Counted from the stretch's first letter, positions 18,353 through 27,561 are shown. The stretch: 64,000 nucleotides of DNA from Aquimonas sp041395245 (GCA_041395245.1 JAWLAY010000009.1:1-64000), one strand, 5' to 3'. Program-made: numbers and translations. The notes: generated from the sequence alone by a model not told the origin.

Positions 18353-18748
18353 ATGCTGCGTCGGCTGTGGTCTCGGCAGCAACGCGGTGAGCAAGGCGAG
18401 TCGCGCGCCCGACAACATCTGGAAGACACGGGACTGCGCTTCCGCGCCGCCAATGTCCGCTATCGTTTTGGTGAAATCGACCTAGTGATGGACGACGGCG
18501 ATACCCTCGTCTTTGTCGAAGTGCGGGTTCGGCTGCACGCACAATTCGGTGGTGCCCTCAGCAGCGTCGACCAACGCAAGCGTCGTCGCCTGTTTGCTGC
18601 CGCCTCGGCCTTTCTTGCCGCCAACCCGGGACTCGCACAACGCCCTTGCCGCTTCGACGTCGTCGCGATCGAAGGCGCTGCCGACGCGCCCTTGAACTGG
18701 CTGCGCAACGCCTTCACTGCCGAGGATCTGGGTCACGCCGCCTGGTGA
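18353..18748 (+). CDS. yraN: UPF0102 family nuclease-fold protein YraN
   Basis: YraN belongs to UPF0102, with a restriction-endonuclease-like fold and uncertain role. The 131-residue product has QQRGEQGESRARQHLEDTGL, the acidic RFGEIDLVMDDGDTLVFVEVRVR (E, D and ExR positions of the fold) and SSVDQRKRRRLFAAASAFL. The start follows lpoA by 7 bp, as in many proteobacteria where lpoA and yraN form one unit. Confidence 0.88.
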   Translation: MLRRLWSRQQRGEQGESRARQHLEDTGLRFRAANVRYRFGEIDLVMDDGDTLVFVEVRVRLHAQFGGALSSVDQRKRRRLFAAASAFLAANPGLAQRPCRFDVVAIEGAADAPLNWLRNAFTAEDLGHAAW

Positions 18749-18789
18749 AACATCGGCTCGCCGCCGATGATCCGGGCGAGTGAGACCAG

Positions 18790-18813
18790 CGTGGTGGGGC
18801 ATGCCCCGCCACG
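18790..18813. terminator. Strong hairpin between convergent genes
   Basis: CGTGGTGGGGC and GCCCCGCCACG are complementary apart from one G-T pair, around a 2-base AT centre. The hairpin lies between the yraN stop and the stop of the secreted protein at 18835. It lacks a clean T tract on either side, so a bidirectional terminator role is only plausible. Confidence 0.4.
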
Positions 18814-18834
18814 GTGCTGGAATACCGAACCAGC

Positions 18835-20241
18835 TCAATCCGCCTCGAAGCCGTTGCCGAAGATGGCACCGGTCGAACCGAAGCGAGCCAGTGCGACATC
18901 CGTGTCGTTGCCATTCCAGGTGCGTGTTCCGACCGCCATCAGCCCGTAGGCCGGGTCGAAATACAGGCGCTGCACGAAGGAGCGATTGTTGTTCGGATTG
19001 GCGACCGAATAGGGATAGCTCCACTCCACCATGCCATTGGTCCCGTATCCCGGTGCAGGCACTGGCGCCGACCCGTTTGCGGGCGCGACAAAGGCCTTGA
19101 TGCGACTGCTCAAAGGCCCACTGCCAAAGGGCTGTAGTCCCGCCGCCACGAACACCAGATCGCCTATGACGGCGGGCGGCGTCACGTAGGCGTTGTTGAC
19201 GCCATTGTTGATGTCGACGCAACTGACTAGCATGCTCTCGCCGTACTGGATGCGGGCCAGAATCGGCACATTGACACCGCCATCATCGCGCAGCCCAGAG
19301 AGCACGTAGTCGCCGGTGGCGAGTTGAGCCATCCCGAAGAACTGCGGTTCGAGAATGCCCCCACAGTTCGACCAGCCCGTCCCGAAGCTCTGCGCATCGC
19401 GACCCAGTGTGGCGACGTAGGCGCCGCCGCTGGGTGTCAGGGGCGTGAAGCGCGCGTAGTTGCTGGCGCCGGAAAACTGGAATCCAACCATGATCCCGGC
19501 ATCGATTTCTTCAACGAAGCTCGCCACGGCATCGGTTCCCGCGCCACCCACCATGGTGTAGATCCGCAACGGCGAGGTGCTGCCATTCGCCGCCATCTCG
19601 ATCACGCTGCCGCGGTCATCACCGCCGGTGTTGTACCAGCCGCCGATCAGGATATTGCCGTTGGCAAGGCAGTCCACATCGCGAATGCCTTCGTCATTCT
19701 CGACTCCGCCAGACTCGGCGAGGAAGCTGAAGGCAATTCCGCCATCACCGCCGAACGTCAGGTCATCCGAACCATCGGCGTTGAAGCGCAGCAGTGCGAG
19801 GTCCTTGGCACCACTGGAACCGTTCGCACCCGGCGTCATCCCGGCAACAACAATGCGCCCATTGGGATCAACGCAGGCATCCACCACGCTGGTCATGTAC
19901 GCATCCTTGACCCGCTTTCCACTGGTCTGAAAGCTGCTGTCCGACACGCCGTCAAACGTGGTGCGCGCCAGCCCGATCCCCACCAGGTTTGGATCGGCTT
20001 GATTGATGTCGACCTGCGCAACCGAGGTGATGAGTCCCAGATCCGGCTCGGAGAACGCGTTGATGCCAAGATCGGTAAAGGCCGTCCCCGACTGATCGAA
20101 GCTGATCGTCACCCGACCAGGCAGGCCGGGGTTGAAACGGGGATCCAGCAGGTTGTAGTAGCCCGCACTGATCGACCCGGCGCGAGCAGAACTGGCAAAC
20201 AGACACATCGTGATGACACCAAGGCGAAGGAATGCGCGCAT
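18835..20241 (-). CDS. Secreted delta-60-repeat-like protein with C-terminal GFE tail
   Basis: The 468-residue product has a signal peptide (MRAFLRLGVITMCLFASSARA, cleavage likely after ARA). The body contains beta-propeller-like units of the delta-60 type, for example GRIVVAGMTPG followed by DLALLRFNADGSDDLTFGGDGG. Similar blades recur (NGNILIGGWYN; GLMAVGTRTWNGNDTDVALARFG). The C-terminus is IFGNGFEAD, a short motif shared with two other secreted proteins in the window (58906-61161 and 62528-63319). No enzymatic residue was recognised. It is probably an extracellular or surface protein. The start is chosen for the signal peptide; 17 upstream in-frame codons are basic and unlike a leader. 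Confidence 0.75.
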   Translation of the reverse strand: MRAFLRLGVITMCLFASSARAGSISAGYYNLLDPRFNPGLPGRVTISFDQSGTAFTDLGINAFSEPDLGLITSVAQVDINQADPNLVGIGLARTTFDGVSDSSFQTSGKRVKDAYMTSVVDACVDPNGRIVVAGMTPGANGSSGAKDLALLRFNADGSDDLTFGGDGGIAFSFLAESGGVENDEGIRDVDCLANGNILIGGWYNTGGDDRGSVIEMAANGSTSPLRIYTMVGGAGTDAVASFVEEIDAGIMVGFQFSGASNYARFTPLTPSGGAYVATLGRDAQSFGTGWSNCGGILEPQFFGMAQLATGDYVLSGLRDDGGVNVPILARIQYGESMLVSCVDINNGVNNAYVTPPAVIGDLVFVAAGLQPFGSGPLSSRIKAFVAPANGSAPVPAPGYGTNGMVEWSYPYSVANPNNNRSFVQRLYFDPAYGLMAVGTRTWNGNDTDVALARFGSTGAIFGNGFEAD

Positions 20242-20417
20242 GGCGAGAGCTTCCGTGGGTAGATGACCCCTCAAACGCAATTCCACGACCAAAGCGGCAG
20301 ACGTCGTTCCGGCGGCGCGGCGAAGCGGTCAGGACCGCTTCGGGAGCACCGCACTGTGCGACATGCCGCCAGCGCGCGATAATGCTCGCCCACCCCGCAA
20401 TTCCTACTGGACGTCTC

Positions 20418-21344
20418 ATGAGCAGCATGCAATACCCCGAATTCATCTGGCAGAACGGCAAGGTCAAGCCCTGGGCCGAAGGCACGACACATGTGATGGC
20501 GCATGCGCTGCACTACGGCTCGTCGGTGTTCGAAGGCATTCGCAGCTACGACACGCCCGCGGGACCGGCCATCTTTCGTCTCACCGACCATCTGATCCGC
20601 TTGTTCCACTCCGCCAAGATCTACGACATCCCGATGCCGTATGACCTGCCCACGCTTGCCGAGGCCTGTCGCGAAATCCTGCGCGCCAACAAGCTGAGTA
20701 AGGGCTATCTGCGTCCCGTGGCGTTCCGTGGCCTTGGCGGTTTCGGGCTGTCGGCGGATTGCCCGACCGATGTCGCCGTCGCTGCCTGGAACATGGGTGC
20801 CTATCTCGGCGCGGGCGTGCTGGAACAAGGCATTGACGCCTGTGTATCGAGCTGGAACCGGATGGCGCCAAACACCATTCCCACCGGCGCCAAGGCCGGT
20901 GGCAACTATCTCTCCGGCCAGTTGATCGCGCGCGAAGCGCGTCGACTCGGATTTGGCGAAGGCATTGCGCTGGCATCGACCGGTCTGCTTTCGGAAGGCG
21001 CGGGTGAGAACCTGTTCCTGGTCTTCAATGGTGCCCTGCACACGACACCGGCCAGTGCCGCGATTCTGAATGGCATCACCCGCCACAGCATCATGACGCT
21101 GGCACGCGACCACGGTATCGAGGTCGTCGAACGCGACATGCCGCGCGAGTACCTCTACCTGTGCGACGAGCTGTTCATGTGCGGCACCGCCGCAGAAATC
21201 ACCCCGATCCGCAGCGTCGATGGCAAGCCTGTGGGCGCGGGCAAGCCCGGCGAACTGACACTCAAGCTGCAGAAGTTGTTTTTTGGCCTGTTCGACGGCA
21301 GCACACCGGACCGGCATGGCTGGCTGGAAGCGGTCAATCCCTGA
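20418..21344 (+). CDS. ilvE: Branched-chain amino acid aminotransferase
   Basis: IlvE is a fold-type IV PLP enzyme that transaminates the branched 2-keto acids in the last step of Ile, Leu and Val synthesis. The 308-residue protein starts MSSMQYPEFIWQNGK. The family hallmarks are HYGSSVFEGIRSY, the PLP-lysine region NTIPTGAKAGGNYLSG, and STGLLSEGAGENLFLV. Length matches E. coli IlvE (309). No ilv neighbours are present; the gene stands alone and ends at a strong terminator. Confidence 0.96.
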   Translation: MSSMQYPEFIWQNGKVKPWAEGTTHVMAHALHYGSSVFEGIRSYDTPAGPAIFRLTDHLIRLFHSAKIYDIPMPYDLPTLAEACREILRANKLSKGYLRPVAFRGLGGFGLSADCPTDVAVAAWNMGAYLGAGVLEQGIDACVSSWNRMAPNTIPTGAKAGGNYLSGQLIAREARRLGFGEGIALASTGLLSEGAGENLFLVFNGALHTTPASAAILNGITRHSIMTLARDHGIEVVERDMPREYLYLCDELFMCGTAAEITPIRSVDGKPVGAGKPGELTLKLQKLFFGLFDGSTPDRHGWLEAVNP

Positions 21345-21367
21345 TCTTGTACCAAGTCAACAACGAC

Positions 21368-21392
21368 AAAGGCCGGGCAATGCCCGGCCTTT
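21368..21392. terminator. Intrinsic terminator after ilvE
   Basis: GGCCGGGC (21371-21378) and GCCCGGCC (21382-21389) form a perfect 8-bp stem around AAT, extended by AAA/TTT on the flanks. It is symmetrical and lies between ilvE and the convergent small gene at 21453, so it can act in both directions. Confidence 0.85.
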
Positions 21393-21452
21393 GTGTTGAC
21401 GAAGTTTGCGATAGCGGCCGACACGCAGGCCGCTCGCCGCCTCCGAGCTTAC

Positions 21453-21770
21453 TCAGTAGCGCCGCTGGCGATCATGCTTGTTGCGGGCAATGCGTGCATT
21501 GGCATTGTCCTGCGCGGTGTGGATTCGCGCACGCTCACGACCGGTCACCACGCCATCCGCCTTCGCACGATTTTCCATGCGGTCGATATGGCTCTGCTGC
21601 GCCTCCAAACGACGCGCCTCGCGCCCTGTCAATTCGCCCGACGCCACGCCCTGATCGATTCGCGCCTCCTGATTCTGCTGCCGCTCGTCGATCACCGGGG
21701 TTCCCGCCAGAGCGGAAGCCAGCGGGATGAACAACAACACGGCAGCCAACATCGATTGCAACGCTCGCAT
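21453..21770 (-). CDS. Small exported helical protein, conserved hypothetical
   Basis: The 105-residue product has a signal peptide (MRALQSMLAAVLLFIPLASALA) followed by a highly charged helical region: VIDERQQNQEARIDQGVASG, ELTGREARRLEAQQSHIDRM and VVTGRERARIHTAQDNANAR. The last two segments repeat a pattern ([VLG]T-G-RE-x-R-x-[IL]). Similar small periplasmic proteins of unknown role occur in proteobacteria. AAGGAG lies 8 bases before the chosen ATG and only 2 before an ATG two codons upstream. Function unknown. Confidence 0.75.
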   Translation of the reverse strand: MRALQSMLAAVLLFIPLASALAGTPVIDERQQNQEARIDQGVASGELTGREARRLEAQQSHIDRMENRAKADGVVTGRERARIHTAQDNANARIARNKHDRQRRY

Positions 21771-21966
21771 CTCCATCTCTCCTTCGCGAAAGGGTCACAC
21801 CGCCGTGACCGTGGCGTGTTCCAACGTCGGCCGGGCGATTCGGTTGACAGGACGTGTCGCGCAAAAAACCTGCATGCAGCGCGGTGGGCAGATTGGCATG
21901 CCGAGTGCGCGGGGAACGGCAACTTGGATTGAGGAAGCCGTGACGGCACGCTCCAGAATGAAGCGA

Positions 21967-23295
21967 TCAGCGTCGGCGCCAGACCTCGAATTCCAGACTC
22001 GCGATCACCCCGAGCCGATCCTGACGCGGACGCAGACTGACCCGCCAACCATAGAGTTCGCACAAGCGACGCACGATGGACAGGCCGATCCCGGCCCCTT
22101 TGCTGCCCTCGGAGCTGCGTCCGCGATAGCCGCGATCAAACAGATGCAGCGCCTCTTCGGCATCGATTCCGGGCCCGGTGTCGTGGACCTCGACGCGATC
22201 TCCGAGTACGTGAATCGCCACCTCGCCCTGCTTGGTGTACTTGAAGGCATTGACGATCAAATTGCCCAGCGCCACCGACAGGATCGCGTCGGGCGCCTCG
22301 ACCAGCAATTCGGACTGACCATCGACCGTCACCGTGATTGGCTTGTTGCCCAGATTCACCCGATGCGCGTCGGCTAGTTGCTCGGCCAGCCGGCGAACAT
22401 CCGTCACGCCTTCACCGCGCTCGCCGCGCGACAACATCAACAGTGCCGTGGTCAGATCGGTACCTTGCTGGACTGCACGCTCGATACGCAACAGGCGCGA
22501 TCGCGCCTTGTCGCTGAGGTCGGGCTGCCCCATCAGCAATTCGACCGCGCCGCGAATCACTGCCAGCGGCGTTCTCAACTCGTGGCTGACGTCGGCATTG
22601 AACTCGCGATCACGTACCACGCGCTCGTTGAGCTGGTCCGAATAGTCATCCAGTGCCTGCGCCAACTGACCGACCTCGTCATCGGCAAAATAGGGCGAAA
22701 GACGTTCTGGCTTCTCCCCTTCGTTGAAGCCTTCAATACGCGCCGCCAGGTCCGACACTGGGCGCATGACCCGACGCGCGGACCACACGCCGATCAGCCA
22801 GGCCAGAAACGAGAACAGCAGCACCGCACCCGCCAGCGCGAGCAGCAGTTGCTGTCGCCCCAGCGTCTCCTGCGAATAGTCGTAGCGCAGAAAGGTATGC
22901 AGGTCACTGGCGCGATAAACGGCGAGCTTGTAGTGCGTCGGCCGACCATCCGGCCCGGCTTCTTCCACGTCGTGCACACCCGTCTGCAGCGATTGCCAGG
23001 CGAACGGAATATTGGCCTGCCTCGGCGTGCTGAAGATGTTGATCTCGATCTGACGCGAAAAATGGAATTCGGCGCCCTGATCAGGATTCAAGCGCTTGAA
23101 CTCGGTGAAGTTGCGCGCCTCCTGCTGCAGCCAGTCATTCACCAACTGGTCTTCCAGACCGGTGCGCAAGGCAATCGTCGCCGCCGCGAAGCCTGCCGTC
23201 AGGCCGGTGCCCAACAGCAGAAACGAAATGATGATGCGGCTCTTGAGCCTACGTCGGTACTGCTTCGAGGTCGGCAAGGCGATATCCGATGCCAT
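21967..23295 (-). CDS. Membrane sensor histidine kinase
   Basis: The 442-residue protein has two membrane helices (about residues 19-43 and 148-172) enclosing a periplasmic domain of about 105 residues. A HAMP region (ARRVMRPVSDLAARIEGFNE) and HisKA with the phospho-accepting histidine in FNADVSHELRTPLAVIRG follow. HATPase boxes are present: N (LGNLIVNAFKYT), G1 (VHDTGPGID) and G2 (GAGIGLSIVRRL). It overlaps the response regulator gene by 47 bp, so the two are cotranscribed. The signal sensed is unknown. Confidence 0.92.
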   Translation of the reverse strand: MASDIALPTSKQYRRRLKSRIIISFLLLGTGLTAGFAAATIALRTGLEDQLVNDWLQQEARNFTEFKRLNPDQGAEFHFSRQIEINIFSTPRQANIPFAWQSLQTGVHDVEEAGPDGRPTHYKLAVYRASDLHTFLRYDYSQETLGRQQLLLALAGAVLLFSFLAWLIGVWSARRVMRPVSDLAARIEGFNEGEKPERLSPYFADDEVGQLAQALDDYSDQLNERVVRDREFNADVSHELRTPLAVIRGAVELLMGQPDLSDKARSRLLRIERAVQQGTDLTTALLMLSRGERGEGVTDVRRLAEQLADAHRVNLGNKPITVTVDGQSELLVEAPDAILSVALGNLIVNAFKYTKQGEVAIHVLGDRVEVHDTGPGIDAEEALHLFDRGYRGRSSEGSKGAGIGLSIVRRLCELYGWRVSLRPRQDRLGVIASLEFEVWRRR

Positions 23296-23935
23296 GACGG
23301 GTGTGAATCAACGGCTTGTCGAAGGGCTTGTCGAGCAGCGCGCGCAAACCGTGAATATGCACCCGCAAGGAATCACTGTCGGGCAACTCCTCTCCCCAGA
23401 CCGCGGTTTCCAGTTCCTGCCGGGTCACCACATTGGGCGAGGACTCCATCAGACACTGGAGAATCTTCAGCGCCGTGGGATTGAGCGTGATCTGCTTCCC
23501 GGCACGACTGACTTCCAGCGTATCCAGATTGAAATGCAGGTCCGACACGTCCAGCACCCGCACCGGCGCACCGCGACCGCGTCGCGCCAGAACGGTCAAA
23601 CGCGCTTCGACTTCCTGCAAGGCGAAGGGCTTGACGAGATAGTCGTCGGCGCCTGCATCGAAGCCGGTCAACTTCTGCTCCAGCGCATCGCGCGCGGTCA
23701 GCATCAGGATTGGCGTGGTCTTGCGCGCGTCAACACGAAACTTGCGACACACCTCCAGACCATCCATGCCGGGAAGATTGAGGTCCAGCACGATGGCGTC
23801 AAAGTCGTTGACCACCGCCAGATGCAGGCCGGTGATGCCGTCCGCCGCGAAGTCCACGATGTGCCCACGGTCTTCCAGATAGTCGCCCAGATTGGCAGCG
23901 ATATCGGAGTTGTCTTCAATAACCAAAATACGCAT
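23249..23935 (-). CDS. OmpR-family response regulator
   Basis: The 228-residue protein has a receiver domain with the acidic pair ED at residues 7-8, the phospho-acceptor Asp51 in IVLDLNLPGMDG and Lys in DYLVKPF. A winged-helix DNA-binding domain (TLEVSRAGKQITLNPTALKI; LRVHIHGLRALLDKPF; HTRHGIGYRL) follows. It is the partner of the overlapping kinase. An AGGTGG lies just before the ATG. Target genes are not evident; the neighbouring small exported protein at 21453 is one candidate. Confidence 0.93.
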   Translation of the reverse strand: MRILVIEDNSDIAANLGDYLEDRGHIVDFAADGITGLHLAVVNDFDAIVLDLNLPGMDGLEVCRKFRVDARKTTPILMLTARDALEQKLTGFDAGADDYLVKPFALQEVEARLTVLARRGRGAPVRVLDVSDLHFNLDTLEVSRAGKQITLNPTALKILQCLMESSPNVVTRQELETAVWGEELPDSDSLRVHIHGLRALLDKPFDKPLIHTRHGIGYRLADLEAVPT

Positions 23936-24188
23936 TCGCCACCTGTTGACTGGAGGATACCGCCCATCGACGGTAGGGCATCAGAACACGCGTTAGCACG
24001 TTGGTTCCGTCGCCATTATGCGACCAGAGATGGCAGCGATTGGCAATTTCGACGAGGCTCGGCAATTTCCGCTCGCAAAGCGACCCAGCCAGTTGCCTCC
24101 TGTGCGCAGCAAAACCGCTCTGGTTTTGGCGTCATCACCCTTGCGATGCCATCACAGGCCGGGATTACCGCGTGCCGCGCTCGAACAA

Positions 24189-25841
24189 TCAGGGCGTCGG
24201 CCAGCAGATCCGGGATCCCACAATGCGATGACAATCACGACGTGATGTGCTTTTCGTTGCCGTGTCGCCGAGTGCAAAGTCGAAGCGCACTTGCTGCCAA
24301 TCCGACAATGCCGTCTGTGGCGGGAATCGCCAACGACCCAGTGCCTGTCGGGAGGCGTCAAGGAACGCATCGATGCCACGCTGTTCAAGCAACTGGACAT
24401 CCACCGCTCGGCCACTCTGATCCACCTTGAAACGCAGCACGATGCTGCCTTCACTGGCATCGCGACGCGCAGCCACGGGATAACTGGGCTGGGGACTGGT
24501 TAGCGGACGCAGGTCGCTCTGCTGCGCGGTTTGCGAAGCCTCCGGACTGCGTTCGTGACGATCCGGCACATCGATCTCCAAGTCAGCGACATCCAATGGC
24601 TGCACGCCAATCTGTGGCGATACACGAACCAAGGAATGACCGCGCCCCACGAAATCGGGTTGCACCGTTAGCGGCGCTTCGAGAATGTGCGATGGACTCT
24701 GAAATGCCAGCGCGATGTCATTGACTTCGCTCAAGACCGGCTTCATCGAGGCAGTGTCCCGCCAGAGCAGCGGCAACGCACCGATGGTCGCGCGCGCGCG
24801 CTCCAGCTGCGCTGCCCAGCCGATCGCCGCGTGCTGGCTCGCGCGCCAGTGCGACATTGCCACCACGCTGAAGATTCCGGCTAGAAAAAGCAGGAACCCG
24901 GCGATCCGCATCGGTCGGCGCGAATGCGGATCGGGACGCACATTCACAATTCGACCGATACGATCCAACAAGACCCCATCGCCCGCGGCCATCGCCAATC
25001 GATTGTGCGCGGACGGCAAAATCTGGCCCATCTCGGCCAGCTGCAGCAACGCATGCGCGTAAGCCAGTCGAGCAACGCCACGCCGAGTCACGAGGTCATC
25101 ACAGCAAAGCTCCCGATCACGCCTGACCGTGGCTGAAATCCAATGCACGGCGGGGTGGAAGAACAGTAGGGTCTCGACCAGAAGTTGACCCAGATTGAGC
25201 AGCCAATCCGCACGTCGTATGTGGGCAATCTCATGCAAGATGAGCAAATCCAGATGCGCAGCGGGAATGCCTGTCAGGGCGCTGGCAGGAATGAGGATCA
25301 CCGGGCGAATCCAACCGACCGTCATCAACGACGATACCCGCTCGGAGACCAGCACCCGCAATGTTCGCCGGACGCCCATCGTGGCAGCGAGCGCGACGGT
25401 GCGCAGATGGAGCGCGCGGGCAACCGGGGATGCCTGACGTATCCATTGCCGCATCAACCACCATTGATGCGCGACGCGCCCCGACTGCGCGAGGACACCG
25501 AGCAACCAGAACCCCGCCAAGATCAGTTGCCAGTGTGATACCGCAGTCGCGCCGGTGGCGACGGCCACGCTGACGGGTGATGACCCGATGGCTTGCAGCA
25601 CCTGTCCGTCAAAATTCGCCGAACCCATGGCAGGAAACGCCTGCCAGAATTGCCAAGTCGCCAAGGCTGCGCACGACCACAACGCCACGTAGCCCAGTAC
25701 CACTCGCCAACCGGGAGGACGAATCAAGGCGCGGAGCACACTGTAGATCACGGCCACCACAAGGCACTGCCAAAGCGAGGCAAGGACCATCGCCGAAACG
25801 GCCTGTGCGGCCGACTGGAATCCCCCGGATTCAATCCACAT
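24189..25841 (-). CDS. BlaR1/MecR1-type M56 membrane metallopeptidase with TonB C-terminal domain
   Basis: The 550-residue protein has an M56 peptidase region with several membrane helices in its first 310 residues. The zinc motif HEIAH lies in LILHEIAHIRRADWL, and the downstream segment RRDRELCCDDLVTRR is typical of the family. After a further helix (IAGFLLFLAGIFSVVAM) comes a periplasmic linker and then a TonB-type domain (PQPSYPVAARRDASEGSIVL; RQALGRWRFPP). The penicillin-binding domain of BlaR1 is absent. It overlaps the BlaI-like repressor gene by 11 bp, so the pair probably forms a sensor-protease/repressor switch. The last 20 residues look unrelated to the domain. Confidence 0.88.
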   Translation of the reverse strand: MWIESGGFQSAAQAVSAMVLASLWQCLVVAVIYSVLRALIRPPGWRVVLGYVALWSCAALATWQFWQAFPAMGSANFDGQVLQAIGSSPVSVAVATGATAVSHWQLILAGFWLLGVLAQSGRVAHQWWLMRQWIRQASPVARALHLRTVALAATMGVRRTLRVLVSERVSSLMTVGWIRPVILIPASALTGIPAAHLDLLILHEIAHIRRADWLLNLGQLLVETLLFFHPAVHWISATVRRDRELCCDDLVTRRGVARLAYAHALLQLAEMGQILPSAHNRLAMAAGDGVLLDRIGRIVNVRPDPHSRRPMRIAGFLLFLAGIFSVVAMSHWRASQHAAIGWAAQLERARATIGALPLLWRDTASMKPVLSEVNDIALAFQSPSHILEAPLTVQPDFVGRGHSLVRVSPQIGVQPLDVADLEIDVPDRHERSPEASQTAQQSDLRPLTSPQPSYPVAARRDASEGSIVLRFKVDQSGRAVDVQLLEQRGIDAFLDASRQALGRWRFPPQTALSDWQQVRFDFALGDTATKSTSRRDCHRIVGSRICWPTP

Positions 25842-26220
25842 CGCCGCGCTTCTCCAACCTATCCAGCATTTCGCGAATGGCGCTCAGTTCGGCAGCATCT
25901 GGCCCCGTTCCGGTGCCCAGTGCGCGCATAACCAAGGCACTGGCACTGCCATCGAACAGCTTCTGCACCAATTCTCCCAGCATGCGCGATTGCGTCGAGT
26001 CCTTGCTGATCACTGCGCGGTAGCTGTGCGCACGCTGTGATTCGTCACGCTCCACCATGCCTTTGGCGTGCATCAACTGCAGCAACTTCAGTGCCGTGGT
26101 GTAGCCGCCGCCATCTTCTCGATACAGCGCATCATAGACTTCGCGAACCGTCGCCTGACCGCGCTCCCAAAGCACGCCCAAAATGGCCAACTCTGATTCG
26201 GTGGGTTTGGGATGGGGCAT
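25831..26220 (-). CDS. BlaI/MecI-family transcriptional repressor
   Basis: The 129-residue winged-helix protein starts MPHPKPTESELAILGVLWER, the classical BlaI N-terminus, with the recognition region YREDGGGYTTALKLLQLMHA and the segment RAHSYRAVISKD where BlaI proteins are cleaved. It is translated just before the overlapping M56 sensor gene. In such pairs the protease cleaves the repressor on signal; which signal applies here is unknown. Confidence 0.92.
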   Translation of the reverse strand: MPHPKPTESELAILGVLWERGQATVREVYDALYREDGGGYTTALKLLQLMHAKGMVERDESQRAHSYRAVISKDSTQSRMLGELVQKLFDGSASALVMRALGTGTGPDAAELSAIREMLDRLEKRGDVD

Positions 26221-26316
26221 GCATGGCTCCCGCTAAGAAACGATGTCCTGACACTACGCTATCGACGCATCACTGTTCCAGTCGTAGCGCCACAAACTAC
26301 TGTTGTTTGCCCGTTG

Positions 26317-26850
26317 TCACAGGCCGCGTTCGGTTCTCGCTGAACCCGCTCGATCCACGACCCGCCCGCGTTGCTCAAGGTACTCCTTGGCACCACGCGC
26401 GCCACGCGATTGCTCGCGCATTTCGGCCTCGGTGTAGCAGACGGTCTCAGGAATCTTCGATCCGGCCCGCGATACGCGCTCGCAGATCTCGCGACTACCA
26501 TCCGGGGCCTGCGCCAGCATCGCGTTGATCCGCGCCAACTCGTTGAACACCACCACTTGATCGCCAGGATTAAGATCCGCCAAGCGACCACTTCCGCCAA
26601 TTTTCTCGTGGGCTCGCTGCAAGGACTCGCGAATCCGATTCTTTTCGGCATCGGACAGACCGCCGTACCTGCCTCGCGGCTCCAGACCGCTCTCGATACG
26701 GCGACGTTCGGCGCGAAATCTCTGCGAAAGATCAATTTCAGACAGCGATTGCGCGCCGCTCGACGGGTCGGTCTCGTTCGGTACCGCGCCTACCGGAATC
26801 AACCAGGCAAATAGCACGAGGGTCAGCGCAACGCATGGCATCGTTTTCAT
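26317..26850 (-). CDS. Exported protein, paralogue A of a tandem pair
   Basis: The 177-residue product has a signal peptide (MKTMPCVALTLVLFAWLIPV, ending near GAVP). The mature part begins SEIDLSQRFRAERRRIESGL and ends with a conserved two-cysteine block, ICERVSRAGSKIPETVCYTE, then AEMREQSRGARGAKEYLEQR. It is clearly related to the neighbour at 27037-27561. C-x(n)-GS-[KR]-[IL]-x(4)-VC tails of this kind occur in exported proteins of unknown role. It lies between the paralogue and the BlaI/M56 pair on the same strand. Confidence 0.78.
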   Translation of the reverse strand: MKTMPCVALTLVLFAWLIPVGAVPNETDPSSGAQSLSEIDLSQRFRAERRRIESGLEPRGRYGGLSDAEKNRIRESLQRAHEKIGGSGRLADLNPGDQVVVFNELARINAMLAQAPDGSREICERVSRAGSKIPETVCYTEAEMREQSRGARGAKEYLEQRGRVVDRAGSARTERGL

Positions 26851-27036
26851 CTGAATGCACTCCGTTTCAGATCGTTTCGCAGCAACAAACAGCAAGCCAC
26901 ACTCCACAGTCTGACCCGCCGATCGATGCCACCGAATTCTTGCAACGCTGTCATTCACACGAAGCAAATCATCGAGTCCGTGACGTGAAAGCACTTCACG
27001 GAAAATCGGCGACTGCTGCAGTCAAAGCGCCGTTGG

Positions 27037-27561
27037 CTACTGGCGGCCAACTTCATCGAAGCCAGGACGCCCGCGTTGTTCGAGGTAGTCCTTGGCGCCA
27101 CGCGCTCCGCGCGATTGTTCACGGAGCTCTGCTTCCGTGTAACACACGGTCTCAGGAATTTTCGAGCCCACACGAAGGACCCGCTCACAGATTTTGCGTT
27201 TTCCTGCGGGGGCACCCGCCAACACGCTGTTCACTCGTTCCAGCGCGTTGAAAACGGCTACCTGATCCGCCGGGCTCAGATCGGACACGCGACCGCGCTG
27301 TCCGATTTTCTCGTGCGCCGTCGACAACGCAGCCCGAACCTCATCTTTTTCCTGCTCGGACAGACCGCCATAGCGACCCTCCGGGTCCAGCTCTTCGTCG
27401 ATACGTCGCCGCTCGTCGGCAAAGCGCTTCGCCAGGTCAATCTCAGACAGTTGCGTCGGTGATGACACAGACTGATCAGCCTCGGCAGCCAGCAACGACG
27501 CAGGAAAAGCCATACCGACCGACAAGGCAAGGCTGGCAAACAGGGAAATTGTCCACTTCAT
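27037..27561 (-). CDS. Exported protein, paralogue B of a tandem pair
   Basis: The 174-residue product has a signal peptide (MKWTISLFASLALSVGMAF, cleavage likely after LLAA) and the same layout as the 26317 gene: SEIDLAKRFADERRRIDEEL, GRYGGLSEQEKDEVRAAL, AHEKIGQRGRVSDLSPADQV and the two-cysteine tail ICERVLRVGSKIPETVCYTE. The blocks GSKIPETVCYTEAE and EQSRGARGAK are identical in the two proteins. Roughly 190 bp separate them, so each may have its own promoter. Function unknown. Confidence 0.78.
   Translation of the reverse strand: MKWTISLFASLALSVGMAFPASLLAAEADQSVSSPTQLSEIDLAKRFADERRRIDEELDPEGRYGGLSEQEKDEVRAALSTAHEKIGQRGRVSDLSPADQVAVFNALERVNSVLAGAPAGKRKICERVLRVGSKIPETVCYTEAELREQSRGARGAKDYLEQRGRPGFDEVGRQ

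Noticed and set aside
26221..26316. Search for a BlaI operator palindrome upstream of the repressor gene
   Set aside because: Only imperfect CTACG/CGTAG pieces were found, too far apart and too degenerate to call an operator.
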